Source: Cyclina sinensis (Eukaryota > Mollusca > Bivalvia > Venerida > Veneridae). From it: DNA of 64,000 nt. Where the stretch lies: NCBI GenBank assembly GCA_012932295.1, contig JAAONU010000002.1, positions 37,383,521-37,447,520 on the forward strand, in the 5' to 3' direction. Position numbers and translations under genes: made by a program. The notes beneath the pieces are model-generated. The model was not told where the DNA came from. It saw nothing but the letters and a program-made list of their open reading frames with translations, and made no database searches. This document shows, piece by piece, positions 1-13,400 of this stretch (positions within the stretch are counted from its first letter, which is position 1; every line of letters begins with the position of its first letter).

Positions 1-736
1 AACACTTACTAAACGAGAGCATTGCTATACCTGTTCATAGATACGAATGTACGGGGATGAATGTACACTTTGTCTTTATTTTTTTCTATACCCAGTACTT
101 TTTTTTTCGATGGATCAAAAACATATACAAATTCAAAATATGTAACAATCGAATTCTCTTAAATACCAGTATTTTTTTCAGTTGATCAACTGATGCTGAC
201 CAGGGACTGAACTTTCTATACCTGGTTGTACTTTAAATATTTCGGCGGAGAAAGTTTACAGCATAAAACTTATATACACAGTTTTATAAATTGAGATATT
301 CAGTAGACAAATTGGAATTAGAATGCTTTAAATGCTGTAACAATAACAACTTTTAAATTACATGTAATAATTGTTATTTACATTATGATATTGGAAAATA
401 CAACAGTATGGTACTTGTACATCAATCATTTAGACTTAAGAGACAGACTTAACATTAGATGTGCCATCTATATCTTACTTTTCGTTAATGTAAAATCTCA
501 CATTTCGTGTGAACGATAAATGATCTAGGCAGAATAAAGACTAATTAACAAATTCACTTACCTGTCAATAGAGAAAACTACAATAAAACTAAAATCTATA
601 GTATATTGTATATTAATTAGCAATATATTAATATATGTTGGGGTATGATGTGCCTTTTAAAAGGACGTATATGTATTATTAAAAGACAGGTATGAAATAT
701 GACTGAGATGTAAAATAAAGGAAAAAAAGGCATTAC
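1..736. other. Intron 3 of gene A, no firm exon
   Basis: AT-rich DNA without a clear coding exon for TM8-12 of gene A. Only the doubtful microexon at 562-595 stands out. Confidence 0.6.
562..595 (-). CDS. Possible 34-nt microexon of gene A
   Basis: A strong donor (GACAG|GTAAGTG) lies 167 nt past exon 3. A weak acceptor (actatag) 34 nt upstream of it would open in phase 1 and read DFSFIVVFSIDR. Gene B has GFFIPFTYIPDLA at the same point, so the resemblance is faint but placed correctly. The pyrimidine tract is poor. This may equally be a chance donor. Confidence 0.2.
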
Positions 737-1453
737 CAGTCCATCCAACATTTGTAAGCAGCAACAGGACAAACACTTTGTTGTTAAACAACTTCATGTT
801 CTTCTTCATTCCGTCCCAAAATGCATTGAAGTGAGACTTCTCCCTGCTGGACTCCTCCGTTTCTACTGAATTCAGGTTCCCCGGGTGTGATGAGAATACG
901 GCAGATTTTTGATGGTGTGATAAACGTGCTAGAGAACCGCTGTAGAAAATGTCCGTTCTTGACATCTGATTCGATATTGGTTTTAAATCCTTTCTGAAGT
1001 CATGCTGACTCAGGAAACTTTTGATGCCATTTGCCTCCGGAAGAAGCATGTTGTCTTTACGCGTAATTGTAAACTCTGAGCTTAGTGCAAGCCGAGAAGG
1101 CATCTTGCTATGACGTATGGAATCCAGTGGTGATTTTTTCAGAAGTGTCTTAATTTCTGCGATATCGCTAGCATCCAATGAATTGTCTTCAGATCTTGAG
1201 CAATCAAGTTTTGATTCTGGAAGTGGACGGAACAATAACCCGCAAAATACACCGTTTAGCAATATACCGCTTAGTATTAACACAGTTCCTCGCCAGTCGT
1301 ATTGAGAAATCAGAATATTTGTTAAGTACGCGTAGGCAAAAGTGCCCAGACCACTGCCACTCATTGCGATACCTGTTGCTATTGCCCTCTTGTGGCTGAA
1401 GTACGCTCCAACAACGATAATTGCTGACACAAAAGACATACAAAAACCAATAC
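737..1453 (-). CDS. Gene A exon 3 (TM4-TM6, long loop, TM7 start)
   Basis: The acceptor is ttttcag|GTATTGG and the donor is GACTG|GTAATG. The 717-nt exon is phase 1 on both sides. The equivalent exon of gene B is 438 nt; the extra 93 codons fall in the central cytoplasmic loop, which is rich in Ser, Arg and Lys. Confidence 0.9.
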
Positions 1454-4400
1454 CTGAAAAAAGATATTGTTGAATTATATTTAACAGACACAAGTTAAAG
1501 TGTGTGTGATTTTTAAATGATTTCTTATAATATATGGATGGAAACAATGTCTTTTTAATAACAGCTATCGTCAGCGAACCCTTTACAATCTAAACCAGTT
1601 GCCTTGAAACACTAATATATTCTTTTGAAACTGTAGTTCCAAGTGTTTGTGTTAAGACCTTCTGCGCGTACCTTTAGTGATGGACATAAGCGATAGCGCA
1701 CTAATCGCTTAAACAACAACATCACAAGGAGTAGTATGTCTCTTTGCCTAACTCCTTTCAAATTGTTCTTAAGTAAGGATAATATCTTGAATCAGGTGTA
1801 AAGTCTTTGACCAAGTCATGTAGAAAAATCAGAGATCTTGCCAGAAATACTCTGGTTATGTCATTTGTCTTATATCAGTTCTCCGCTGAGGTATTTCTTC
1901 TGCTGAGGTATTTCCTCTGCTGATCGAGGTATTTCCGGGCCGAACACCTGTGTATTAGTTCATACGGACTGTTACTTTCAATTTTTGTTTTAATGTGAAA
2001 CATTCTGAAGTAAGACTTGTACTCAAATGTAGAATAAATATTCTATACAGCAGAAGTGTTTCTTACCTCCCAATATACCGTAGGTTACGATGAGAATTTC
2101 TATGCTTGGAGAAAATGTACTGATTATGAAAGCGACCACAGATATTAACGTCCCAGCAATAGTAATTTGACGGCAGCTGTACCGCTCTAGCAGCATACTA
2201 ACAATTGGTCCTGAAAGAGACAAATGTTTTATTTAAGTTGTCACTATCAGAGGTTTATTCATACAAGTGTTCGTTGTTTTATTACACAGTAAAAAGATTT
2301 TTTAAGTTTAAAGACGGAACGTTGATTGTTATAATATTGCTTAACTTAAAATCTATGTACTACAACACTACAAGGACATTTTCTTTCGCTATAGTCAAAA
2401 CGTAGGTGTACGAGGTTTTCTCTACCTAGGGTACCTTCCTGCGTTTGTAACTTTATCTATTTAAACCTCTTTTAAGGGTTATCTGCGCTTGTTTTTTTTT
2501 TCCTTTACAGCAACATTTTGCACACCTGGGAACTTCGGTTGCCATACAAACGTTTTTTTATCCCAAAAAAAAAAGAATATGTAATTAAATAACAAAAACA
2601 AGATGATGGCTGGTTTGAATGCCAAACTCTGACGTCACTGTCGATTCTTTCCGAAAATCGGCCCAGACCTGTTGGAACTACTTTTACTCTATTCTTTCAC
2701 AAAGGCGAATCACAAATATTTGACTTTCTAGTGTAGCTTTGGGGTCTTTTTACCCGTCTCCTTACCCCTGAGGTTACATTTACGGAATATTGCGGATTTT
2801 ACCGAATTCGCACGATTGTAGAATGCCTCTTACTCATCTGTCTAAAATATTAGGAGATTGCAAAATAGTGACCGAGATCAAATTTTTATTTCTTTAAATA
2901 TATTATTATAAAATAATACTCTTCAACGTATCAAGTTTACAGGCAATCTTTCCCAAGATAGTATATACAGGATATTATATCTAGAAGATAACAGATATTT
3001 CAGCTAAAGTCGCCCAGTTCGACGTAATTATTTCATGCAAGTTATGACAAAATAGAAAAACAGATTACTTCTCATTTTATAACGCTACTTACTATATATA
3101 ATAATTTTGACACTAGCGGTTGGTTTATCTATCCAGAATTAAATGAAATTGTCAGTTTCAACGTCTTATATTCATGTTCTTATGATAAACACTTAAGGTG
3201 TCTTTACATTCTTATTGTTCTGGCAACAAACGTTTGCGAACATTTTCAACAGCCCTTGTATATCATGCACGACTCGAAAGAGTCATGTGAGTAGTATGAC
3301 TTACAAAGGGTAAGAGGTGCGAGGAGTTGTTTCAAGTAGGTTTGTGTTTGGACTTTCATATAGTTGCAATGTGATAGGAGATAAGTACACACTAAGGCTG
3401 AACGCGTTCATATATGTATTCGGTTTGATTTGCCATAAGCAAAATTAACTGCTCTCGTAAGTCAGAGTGCTACAACATAACTCAAAAGTCAGGACTATCA
3501 GACGAAAACTAATATTTAATTTCTACATATTTCATTCTTCTTGTCGTTAACATTCATCCTCTAGTATGTCACGTTGCTGAAAATAAATCTGCATAAGGTT
3601 TCAGATCATTACATTACACATGTATCTTATTGAAATGTAAGCTTTTCACACTTGCACTAATATCTTTGCTTGCATGGCTAATCTTTTAAGCAAGCTGATA
3701 CCAGTTCTGCAGACACAAACGTATGACCTAGTTTTTACACGCACTGGCAAGGCATCGCATGATGGTAACCTGCGGAAGAATTTGTTCTATTTTTGTTATG
3801 AATCAATGCGATCTGTTTTTATGGTGGCTGATTATTGCCAGACTCGTGTCACCGATCGGAATGTTATGTGTCTGCTGAAAGTTCGTGTTTTTGTAAGCGG
3901 CGACTACACGTGACAATAGCGAACTGCGCAGAAGCAAAAAAAACTGATTTTGGCGACATTAGTATATTTCGGTACTTCAAATAATAGATAAAGTAAAAAT
4001 AAATATAATAAAAAATGAAATAAAAAAAAAAACTCTGACGGCGCTGGAGACAAAAGAAAGGAAACACGTCAATCGGCGACTTTACCTCTTTTTATTGTTG
4101 TTGTTGTTTTTTCTGCATGCAAAGTAAAATACAATTTCTTGAAATGTTGAAAGTTATGAAAAAAATACAAGGCCTCATGAAACACTATTGATTTAGATGA
4201 AATCTTACCAGCAAAATAGTACGGTATCATTACAAGAAAGGTACGTTACATGATTTAAGTTTTCGTTTTCTGCCGTAAACATAGTTTTCGTAGTCCTTCG
4301 GTCTTTGAACTTAGATGGAAAGCCTGATACGAAAATTGGCACAAAACAGCCACCATATTTCTTGAATGTGAAAAATACAGTTGGAACAGGTAAGCCTTTT

Positions 4401-5852
4401 CTCTCCACTAACTGTGTCAGTAGGGCAACGTTACTCTGGCCAGTTTCTTTTATCGCGCTACGTTACTAATGTTCCGTATATTTTTTTCGTATGTTTCTCT
4501 CTTAACGAGATTCGACAGTGATGTGTTCCAGGTTTCTGTGACTGACACGTGCTAATTTTTCTTTTTTTCGTCGTTGCTATGGAAAATTTCATGACTAAAT
4601 ATTGTAGAACACGTTTTACCTTCGTGGCGTTGTTTTTATGAAGAAAAATATAGGTCGTTAAAAATAAGATATTTGGAACGACATCTTAGTAACTTTACAT
4701 TATAGTCTTAGTGCTTAAAGTGTAATTACCTGGAGATTTTGCTAAATAAATTTTGTTTTGTGTTTGACATGCTATAAGTATTTGAGCGAACGGTACATTC
4801 AAACCCGACCTAGGAATACATTAAGCGTTTGATTCCAACAGACAAACCGTGGTAATATAAAATGTATACGTACTAATTAGTATGCCTGATGCATGCTGGG
4901 TCATGACATGTTAGATTAGTTTATGACTTTCCAGTATTTATGGCTTTCCAGTATTTATTTTATTCCTAATTCATAATAAACTGATCATAAGCAAGTAAAT
5001 CAAGCATTTTGTGGTATTCTTACGTTGCTTTCACATTAAGACTAAATGCCCTCAAATAGAAAGAAATAAAGCTTGCATAAATGTCCTGTTGTGCACAAAA
5101 ATATTATCCGAAGAGAAAGAAACTTCCTTCGTTACTTGGACCCTAAAACCCACAGTATTCTTTCTGACAGAACCACAGTGCAATTCTAATTGACAGAACC
5201 ACAGTGCAATCTCATATAGGACTTGTGCCTACATTACATTTTTGTTTTGTTTTGCTTTTTGTACTCTGTCAGTGATTATAACACTTGTATAAGGACCTTT
5301 TAGTTCAACTACGCAAGTCGAGATATTGTTTAATTTTTTGTATGGGTCAATATCTCGCCTCCACCTATAGCGAGATTCTGACCCATAATAAAAATATCTC
5401 AGAATTTGCTCAAGACGTCACTTGAATTATTTTGACTAAAGGACCTTTCTGCCGCGTCAATGTTTGCTGTTAGAAAAGTCTAAATTCTGAATAAAGAACC
5501 AAATAAACAACAATTTGTTTTTTTTACAGCTGTTTCCTTTTATTTCCTAGGAGGAGCGATTATTTTTAGTTGTAGCGCAAATTATTTGCTAGCCATAATT
5601 TCAAAAGAATAAATAAATAAATAGAATAATGGTTACGAGACGTCTACAATGTAATTGAGCGGACGTTTACTGTTATTGCTGATTCATATAACTACGTCGT
5701 TTCATGTGAGCAGTAAAGTTGAGAGCGTACATATGACATACCAGAACGAGACTTGTATACTGTTCCGAGGTCACAAAATAAAAACAAATTGATAGATGTG
5801 TTAGTCATAACAATAATACAGCAATGCTACATAATAAAAACACAACACTTTA

Positions 5853-5900
<48 letters not shown>

Positions 5901-6246
5901 ACGTACCCATCAGCATGCTCATCCCTAACAGAGAGGATCCAACCCACGCAGTTTTCGCTTTGCCTTCTCCAAAATAGTCCAAAAGTTCAATCAAAAGCAC
6001 ACCAAAAGAAAACATTGTTCCATCCAATACAAAGTTAATAAGGAATGATCCAAAGCACACAGCCCAGCCCCAGCCCCCGTCCGGGGCGCTATCTTCCTCC
6101 CCACTGGAGCTTGACGAACTACTTTCTGAACTGTCGTCATGTTTGAGAAATTTACCCATTTCTTGAATTTTTTGCCAGAGATGTTTCACTTTACACTCCT
6201 GCTCGTTTGTCTGCTCGCATAAACATTCTGAAACAGAAGCGTTCAT
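737..6246 (-). CDS. Gene A: SLC16 (monocarboxylate transporter-like) family protein, 3' part outside window
   Basis: Three exons (6246-5907, 2210-2067, 1453-737) join in phase 1 and give the first 400 residues of an MFS transporter. SLC16 proteins move monocarboxylates or related small organic solutes across the plasma membrane; the substrate here is unknown. Visible: an acidic, serine-rich cytoplasmic N-terminus (residues 39-52), the SLC16 signature DGGWGW at residues 56-61 leading into TM1, GPIVSMLLERYSCRQ after TM2, RAIATGIAMSGSGLG around TM4-5, and LRP-like FRPLP closing TM6. A long polar loop of about 130 residues follows, then the start of TM7. That loop is much longer than in paralog gene B. 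The start ATG at 6246-6244 is the first in frame and precedes the signature by 55 residues, which suits the family. TM8-12 must lie left of the window. The exon order and signature make the family call firm; the subfamily is not resolved. Confidence 0.88.
1454..2066. other. Intron 2 of gene A
   Basis: No coding signal seen. A short direct repeat (gctgaggtatttc, twice in 1885-1920) is the only local structure noticed. Confidence 0.8.
2067..2210 (-). CDS. Gene A exon 2 (TM2-TM3, 144 nt)
   Basis: The acceptor is ttcag|GACC and the donor is GGAG|GTAAGA. The exon is exactly 144 nt and phase 1 on both sides, the same length and phase as exon 2 of gene B. It encodes GPIVSMLLERYSCRQ through TYGILGG. 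Confidence 0.9.
2211..5906. other. Intron 1 of gene A
   Basis: A 3.7-kb intron without recognisable coding sequence. The short open frames inside it show no family resemblance. It ends against a 43-nt poly(A) run (plus strand). Confidence 0.75.
5855..5897. repeat. Poly(A) run, 43 nt, next to gene A splice donor
   Basis: Uninterrupted A on the plus strand, so poly(T) in the transcript sense, beginning 9 nt inside intron 1 of gene A. The true length may differ from the assembled length. Confidence 0.95.
5907..6246 (-). CDS. Gene A exon 1 (start codon, signature, TM1)
   Basis: The exon is 340 nt and ends in phase 1 at ATGG|GTACGT (donor GT at 5906-5905). It encodes the Ser/Glu-rich N-terminus, DGGWGW and TM1 (FGSFLINFVLDGTMFSFGV). 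A run of 43 T in the gene direction begins 9 nt past the exon end. Confidence 0.87.
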
Positions 6247-6433
6247 TAGCAGGATTTACAAGTAATATACGGTACTTGGTAATCTAATAATAACCACTGG
6301 TCTTCTGAAAATTACCTCTCACCTGACGGAATCCAACTAACGCTTAGCGATACACAAATACTCTTCAAAACGCACCATTGATTTCAGGAATACAATTTAT
6401 ACAAATTGTACAAATTTATACAATTTAAATCCT

Positions 6434-6487
6434 TGATGATGATAATGATGATGATGATGACGACGATGATGATGATGATGATGGTGG
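6434..6487. repeat. (GAT)n microsatellite
   Basis: Imperfect GAT/GAC triplets directly upstream of gene A. Confidence 0.9.
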
Positions 6488-6554
6488 TTAAAGTATTTTT
6501 TTATATTCGGGTAACAGCATGATAAAAGTTAATACATAAACAATAATGATAAAA

Positions 6555-6613
6555 ATGATGATGATAGTCATCATCATCATCATCTTCTTCTTCATTAACA
6601 ACATCATCGTCAC
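6555..6613. repeat. (GAT)n followed by (ATC)n, hairpin-forming
   Basis: GATGATGATAG runs directly into TCATCATCATCAT, so the two halves are complementary. TTC triplets and more ATC follow. Confidence 0.8.
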
Positions 6614-9600
6614 CTTCAAACGTCTTATGACAGACACTGACTCTAGTTTAACAAACGATTAATTCAAAAATAGACCGGACATCTGTAGTAAAACAGACGG
6701 ACAAAAGGTCTAGACGCCGACGAAATTTCAGTTAAAACATTTTCAACTACAGGTAAAATCGTATCTTAGAAGAGTTTACTCTTTTTGGAATTTAGCAGGA
6801 AAGAAAAAGAAAAATTGATAATTTCGTGTAAAAAGTAAGCGTCACTTACTGGTGTAACTCAAGAAATCAAGTGCCTGTTGCCAGTATAACGGGAATAACA
6901 ATACTATTACATTCTGTACATAAGTATTTTAAACCTTAAACGAACAAAACAAATGCAACAGCAAAATCTTAGTTTCTATTTGAAACGAAAATATCCTTTC
7001 ATTTGGTTAAGTAAATAAATCGCGTAATTGTTACGAAAAATTTCTAAATGAAAATAAGCAACACACACTTAAATCAGAATGATGAGATTCCCGAAGAATC
7101 AGCACGGAGAACAAAACTACAAATAACAACTTTCAATATTACACATACTTATATACTTTTACACAATGAGACATGTGACTGGGTGAAACCGGCACGAACG
7201 AGTTAATAAAACATGTAAAAGGCCTATTAAATTCCGCGTCAGAAACAGGTCAAAAGTTCGCCTCTCCTTTGGACTTCAACTTTCCCCCACATCAAGGCAT
7301 CAAGGCCACTTTCTTGTTTTCAGAGTTATGTGAACTAATTGTCTCTTCTGATAGAAGAATACGAATGATAAATAAATGTTTATATAAACATTCTTAAGTC
7401 GTGCTGAATTACACTTTCAATTGTCCTGTTTCTGAAATAAAACTGAGTCGAGACTCCTACTCGTGACCTTCCTCTGAAGTTAGTACCGCACCAGAGGTCG
7501 TTTGAATAATGTTTGGAAAAGCACTATTCTCATACGAGTTCTTGAATTTTATAGGACAAGGTACATAATAAAAAACAAACATTTTTTTTAATATACTGCT
7601 ATAGAGAATATCTTTCAAGTTCAAGTTGTTTTATATAAGCTTTAAATTCTATGAGGTCGCCACTGTGTCCTCTCGAGTTGCATAGCAAATCAGGCAGTTC
7701 AAAACGTGTACATGCAGACTTATGTCTATTTTGCGTCATTTACTTTGCAATCATGTATCTATATAAGTGGTATTTCATATCATATCTGTTACAAATTAGG
7801 GCGTTTCGGACTGTTAGTCAACATCATTTGTTACCTTTCCTGCTTAAACTGTAATGCTGTACTCGAATTTAATATGTTTACACTTATCTCATTGCAACTT
7901 TTATATGTTTATAACAAACAACTTTTTTCTCTCTCATGTATTTATTTTGTGAACTATGAACGCATATACAAACACAGTAAGGTTTCGTTCACCTGTTAAA
8001 TATTATTAGTTTAATGTCCTTGCTATGAATATATCCTGTTATGCTGTTGCTATAAATGTCCCTAATGATACTTTAATATTCACTAAATAGTTTATTATGA
8101 TGTTTTAATTAATTATTCTTCTGATGTATTGAATAAGTTTTAAAATGTGTTAAGTTATAGTTTAAAGTTGTCAAGATTTATTCCTAACAAAATTCATTAA
8201 CCTAAAACACGAAATTATAATTAATTTTATAGTTGAATTCAAACGTTAACCAAGGATCTTGAATGTCACCTATATTTCTTGTTACATTACCTTTAAGAAA
8301 GACTGACCTTGACCTTGTCTTCTTCACGTCTCTATGCACCGTTACAAGTTGTTCTGGTTTTCGAACTATTTTGCCCGAAATTTATTTTTATAAACAAATT
8401 GCCTACTAAACTTACTTAACTCATATCATTTTAAGAAACTTAATATGTTTTATTTCATTTAAAAATGAATATCGAAGCGTATAAAAACGAAAACGATTTT
8501 TATTTGTCCTGACTTTTATGCCTGCGTAGATGAATAGTAAATAACATTTACACGTAGCGCTTGTTTAATAAAGGTCTTGGATTCGAGTTCAGGCCTCGAT
8601 TTTCGGAAAATACTAAAGATGTTTACACAACATTTCTAAATCATTTCTTGAAATAAAACAGAACAATAATTTTGATGACAAAAAAAAAAGAAAACAGACT
8701 TATAAGTTTACATTATATTCATTCTTACTAAATCATTTTTTTTGCAATATAAGTGCTGAAAAGTCTATTTAAAGCTTGGTTGTTTTGTGTTTAGCTTTAG
8801 ATAGGGCAAAAAAGCACAAATAGAAAGTTTACAACACTTTCTTAACTTGGTATCATTAGCTGTATCAATATCTGCATGAATAAATAGTTTACAAGCGGTC
8901 ACCGTTAAAAGAATTTAAATTTTATACATGTATCACAATAAAATTAGGATGTTTCTATATTTAGTATACGTTTCAAAGTCGAAAACACAACGAGTACAAG
9001 ATCAAGGCGTCAAATACTTTTACATTTCAATGGACTACGACTAATACGGTCGCTTTTCCTTTTCATTCATGTAAATGCGGTTAAATTGCATTATACGTTT
9101 GAAAAATTTATACTAGATATTAAAGGTATATAAATTGTTGTGTAATATTTCATTAAACCATAACAACAACCTTACTTTATCAAGGCCGTCAAGATCTTAA
9201 TCTAATAGTATATTTGTTTAGTGACACTTTTGACAATTTGGATAAACAAAACTAAAACCCTGTAAAACATTCGAAAAGGAAAGAACATTTATTTTCGCTT
9301 TAACCTGTTCATTGTTTTTGGAGAAAAGCTGTCTCCGAATTTCAATTTGTTTCAGTAATAAGCACTTTGAACGCACTGTTGTATTTTGAATGCTAATATG
9401 CAAACATGCTGTTTTTGAAAGAATCTTTCCTGCGGAAATGAAAGCGCTAGTGAAAAATAATTAGTAACGATAAATGCCGAGGACAAACGATTAGATGATC
9501 GACGCCATTTTTAATACATAAATTTTAAGCATTGACTATTCATATCTTTCTCGTTTCATATACGATGTGGGTAAAGAACGACATTCTAATAATTTCACAG

Positions 9601-10385
9601 TAAGTATCAGTAATGACATCATTATTATATCAAAGTTTCCTAGTACTGAAGGACTTAGTAAGCCTCTTATAGTGCACAACAAGTTTGTCATTTATTGATA
9701 GGACATATGCAAATTACGTACTCAAGTCATTCATCGGTATTACTTCTGTCCCTACAAAAAATGTCGATAATAATAATTTATGCATATTTTTCCTGCGATA
9801 AAATTTTGAACTTTAGGAATCAGTTACAATGAAATGCATAATAAATTTATTAGCAGTCTTAGAAAACTAAACTAAATATCATGTGACCACATATATACAT
9901 TTTTTTTCATTTGGCTTCATGAATTTGGGCCTTTTTGCCATAATAAATTTTCGCCTCAAGGCCACAAAAAACAGATACTAAATTGTCTTCCATCCTGGAG
10001 AAACTGGTCAAATCTGGTCCGATGACCTTAACATTGACCCTTTGCTAAAACAACATTCTATCCTAAAGACTATCCTACGTTGTTTACTTTGTTTCTATTG
10101 CATAGACGTATAAATACCGTTATTTGGTATTTCGGTTTGCTTTTTTTTTCTTCTTTTCTTTTATCTAATCTGTGATCGTCTGAGATATTAAGACCTTTCC
10201 AATCCGAATCCTTATCATTAATTATGTGGTGAAATGATCTCAGTATAACATAACAAGATATATTTTTTATGTATCAAGATGTTGTAAGGTTAAACTGTAC
10301 ATATATTTCAAATGAAAATGACTGCGAAGCAAGTCACTTTTGTTCTACATAAAATAACATGACATGACATATTAAATGTTATTAC

Positions 10386-10480
10386 ACATAACCTAACCTA
10401 ATCTAACCTAACCTTACTTACCTAACATAACATAACATAACATAACATTAACATAACATAACACATAACGTAGTGAAACA
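10386..10480. repeat. Pentanucleotide tract (CCTAA)n then (CATAA)n
   Basis: About five imperfect CCTAA units grade into about ten CATAA units. The first part equals the complement of TTAGG. It is short and internal. Confidence 0.8.
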
Positions 10481-13400
10481 CAACACAACACAACATAATA
10501 TAATTTTTATTCGGCATCAAATATGCAAATGTCGTAATTAGGTTTAACTAAAAGAAGGTTTAAGGGGCTGCATGAAGTTAAGTATTAGAAAGGGACTTTG
10601 TTAACAGCGCTTTTTAACTTAAGTGGTATGTAGACATGATCTTTTTGATTCATGTTGTTTTGAAAACAAAAACGTTCATTTTCCTGAAAATGACATTTTA
10701 GTGCTACCAGTGCTTTGATTTTATTGAGATTCATTCCAAAAACATAAATGTGCTTACTTATATTACAGCAGCATGATTCATGTAACAGATAGCAGACATT
10801 GCTCACTCAAAGTGGTATCAGTAGTTTCATGTCATGTCATTCACAAGGACCTATCAGTTCTTAGATAAGATCGTCTTTTTGCAACAAATGGCCATCAAAC
10901 TTGCAACCATGGCCCTCACCGCTTTATGAAAATGTCAGCTTCACACCTACGCCGGCTGTACATGTTTGTAAAATGTATGTAAGCTTCACGTCTATAATTT
11001 GTCTTTGTGAAATTAAAATACAACATTTGAAAAAAACAAGCAAAAACATGGATCTTTCGAAAATATCTTACATCGTTCCGAAAGAGAAGAAAAAATTCTC
11101 TGCGGCTTCAAAGTTTAATTTGGTTGCTTACAGTACTCTGATTCAAGTGACAAGTGAATACTTTCCATGACTGTCCTTGATCTAAAACTCTATCTAGCGC
11201 TGAGATACCGTATCATAAAATGACATGTTGCCCTACATGCATGACCTGCTGATTTGTATGTGCTAACACTGCAGTTAATAACGTGTCAGGTACGCACCTC
11301 AATCCAGTTTACAGGAAAGCCACACCTACATATGATTTGAAAAAGAACGGTACCTCGCAGCAGAAAGGATAGATAAACCTTTATGCTACCCCCGGGTTTA
11401 AGGCTGCTTTTAAATTCTTAAAAGTTTGATTTGAAAAATAAGAATTTGGTCCCACTCATTTTGTATCTGCTTATATTTTTAATGATAAAAGAAAATAAGT
11501 CCATAAAATTAAAGGATTTTGACCGGTGCCCTATGTGAAAAAATATATGTATTTGAAATACAATCAAATGCAAATGGTATTATTGATATCATGTCCATTG
11601 ATAAAGTTTCCATCAAGGTTCTATTAAGTAAACAATATGTTTATTCTCATATACATGAGCATAAAATTTTGTCACGTGAGCGTTTATAAATGACCTTGAT
11701 CAACTTTCGAAGGTATATCAGGCGCACATCTGACCTAAATGCACTGGCGTTAAAATTGTTAAGTTATATGTTCTTGAATGAACGTCGGAAGTATTACTGA
11801 AATATATCCTAGATACATGTACATCAGCAAAAGCAGGAATAGAACGAAACATCTTTGGTTGCAACTTGACCTAATACCACCTTTCATTGGGATTTTAATC
11901 ATTTTATAAAAACTTAATTCGTGAAAAACGTCATCAAGCAAAGCAACTTAAAAGCCACTTCATAATTTTCCAGTACATGTATCAGAGGAGATGTCAAAAA
12001 TTTATACGAATCCTTAAATTTTAAAGATTATATTTTCATACATTGCAGTAATACTTGTATCTTATTTTATACATAAGACCACCACTATGTACTATTCTGT
12101 GATAAAAATCTTAAAATAATAATACATGAATGTATTCAGATATTTAGCTAGTTTGAGTGGTTTAACCATTGTGTTCTTAGTAAACACTTGCAGTGATACC
12201 ATGTATTAATCATGCCCAAACCCCTAAGCTTTATAGCTGTTAAAAGTGTCAGGTTTATACTCTCTTTAAAAGATTGACTATTTTAGTTTTTCCCCTGAGA
12301 ATTCTTTGAAGCGCCAACGTTAACCTTTTGTTTGTACAGTAAATATTCCGCTTTGACCTTTGTACTGATCGAGTTTCAATGAATTGAAACCAAAAAAAAT
12401 GAATCAACCAACTGATTCATTCTTCGATCAAAATATTTTCATAAAAAATCGTAAAATTAATATCGCTACTTCCAATGTTTTTACAGATTATCTAGATTTT
12501 TATTAACTTGTTTACGTGTTAAGTTTTCAAATGGAATAATAATTACCCAATTATGACCAGTCAGTGTCCAACTAGTTTACTCGAAGGAAGGCAAAAGTTT
12601 ACACTAAAAATGTCCCCGTTTTAGGACACTTCGTAGTTCTCATACCAAATCATTTTTTTCATGAATAGCTTCAAGTCGAGACCTTACTTAGCTATTCCTT
12701 GACAGATAAACCTTACGGTTTTCCCGTAAATTGAAACTATTTCAAATCCGTTTTCGTAACTTCAGATTGTAGCATGATACTAATAAATAGGCACTAATAC
12801 ACAAGTCTTTTTTAATTCATTACGAAGACACGTGTGTGATTTTTCAGCACCAGTTCCACAGCCTTGTCTCACTAGCTCAAATTTCCTTATTCTTAATAAA
12901 GACTGAGTTATTCATTATTTGTGTAATTACAGAATTGAAACTTGTGGGACATTGTCAAAAAATGTACTCTAAGCAAGTCAAGCTTTGCACATCTTTTTGA
13001 TTTGGGAGGCAGTAAGTGTACTGAAAAAAATCTACTATTTTCAGATCGATGGTTAATTGAACATAAAATCTATTTTGTTTCTGTAATTTAAATTTTCGTC
13101 TTTATTGTATACAATTGATTCCATATGCATTGTCATGTATTTCACTGTGCTGAACTAAGTGAATCATTCGATTCTGTTTGTCAAGTCTTATGAGTTCGCT
13201 TCAATTTTGTAGGAATTTTGCACAAAAACGAAATAATATATCCAATTACTCAGCATACCTTCAAAATAAAAGTTTTCATTACTTCCGCGTTAAAACCTTC
13301 AAAATAAAATCTTACAAAGTCATACTGTTTGCGAGAACACAACAAAACAGTTTACTTTTTCCTTAATACCGTAAAAAGTCGCACAGGCTTTATTCTAACA

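Noticed and set aside
10901..11170. 89-codon plus-strand frame
   Set aside because: AT-rich chance frame without family resemblance or conserved composition.
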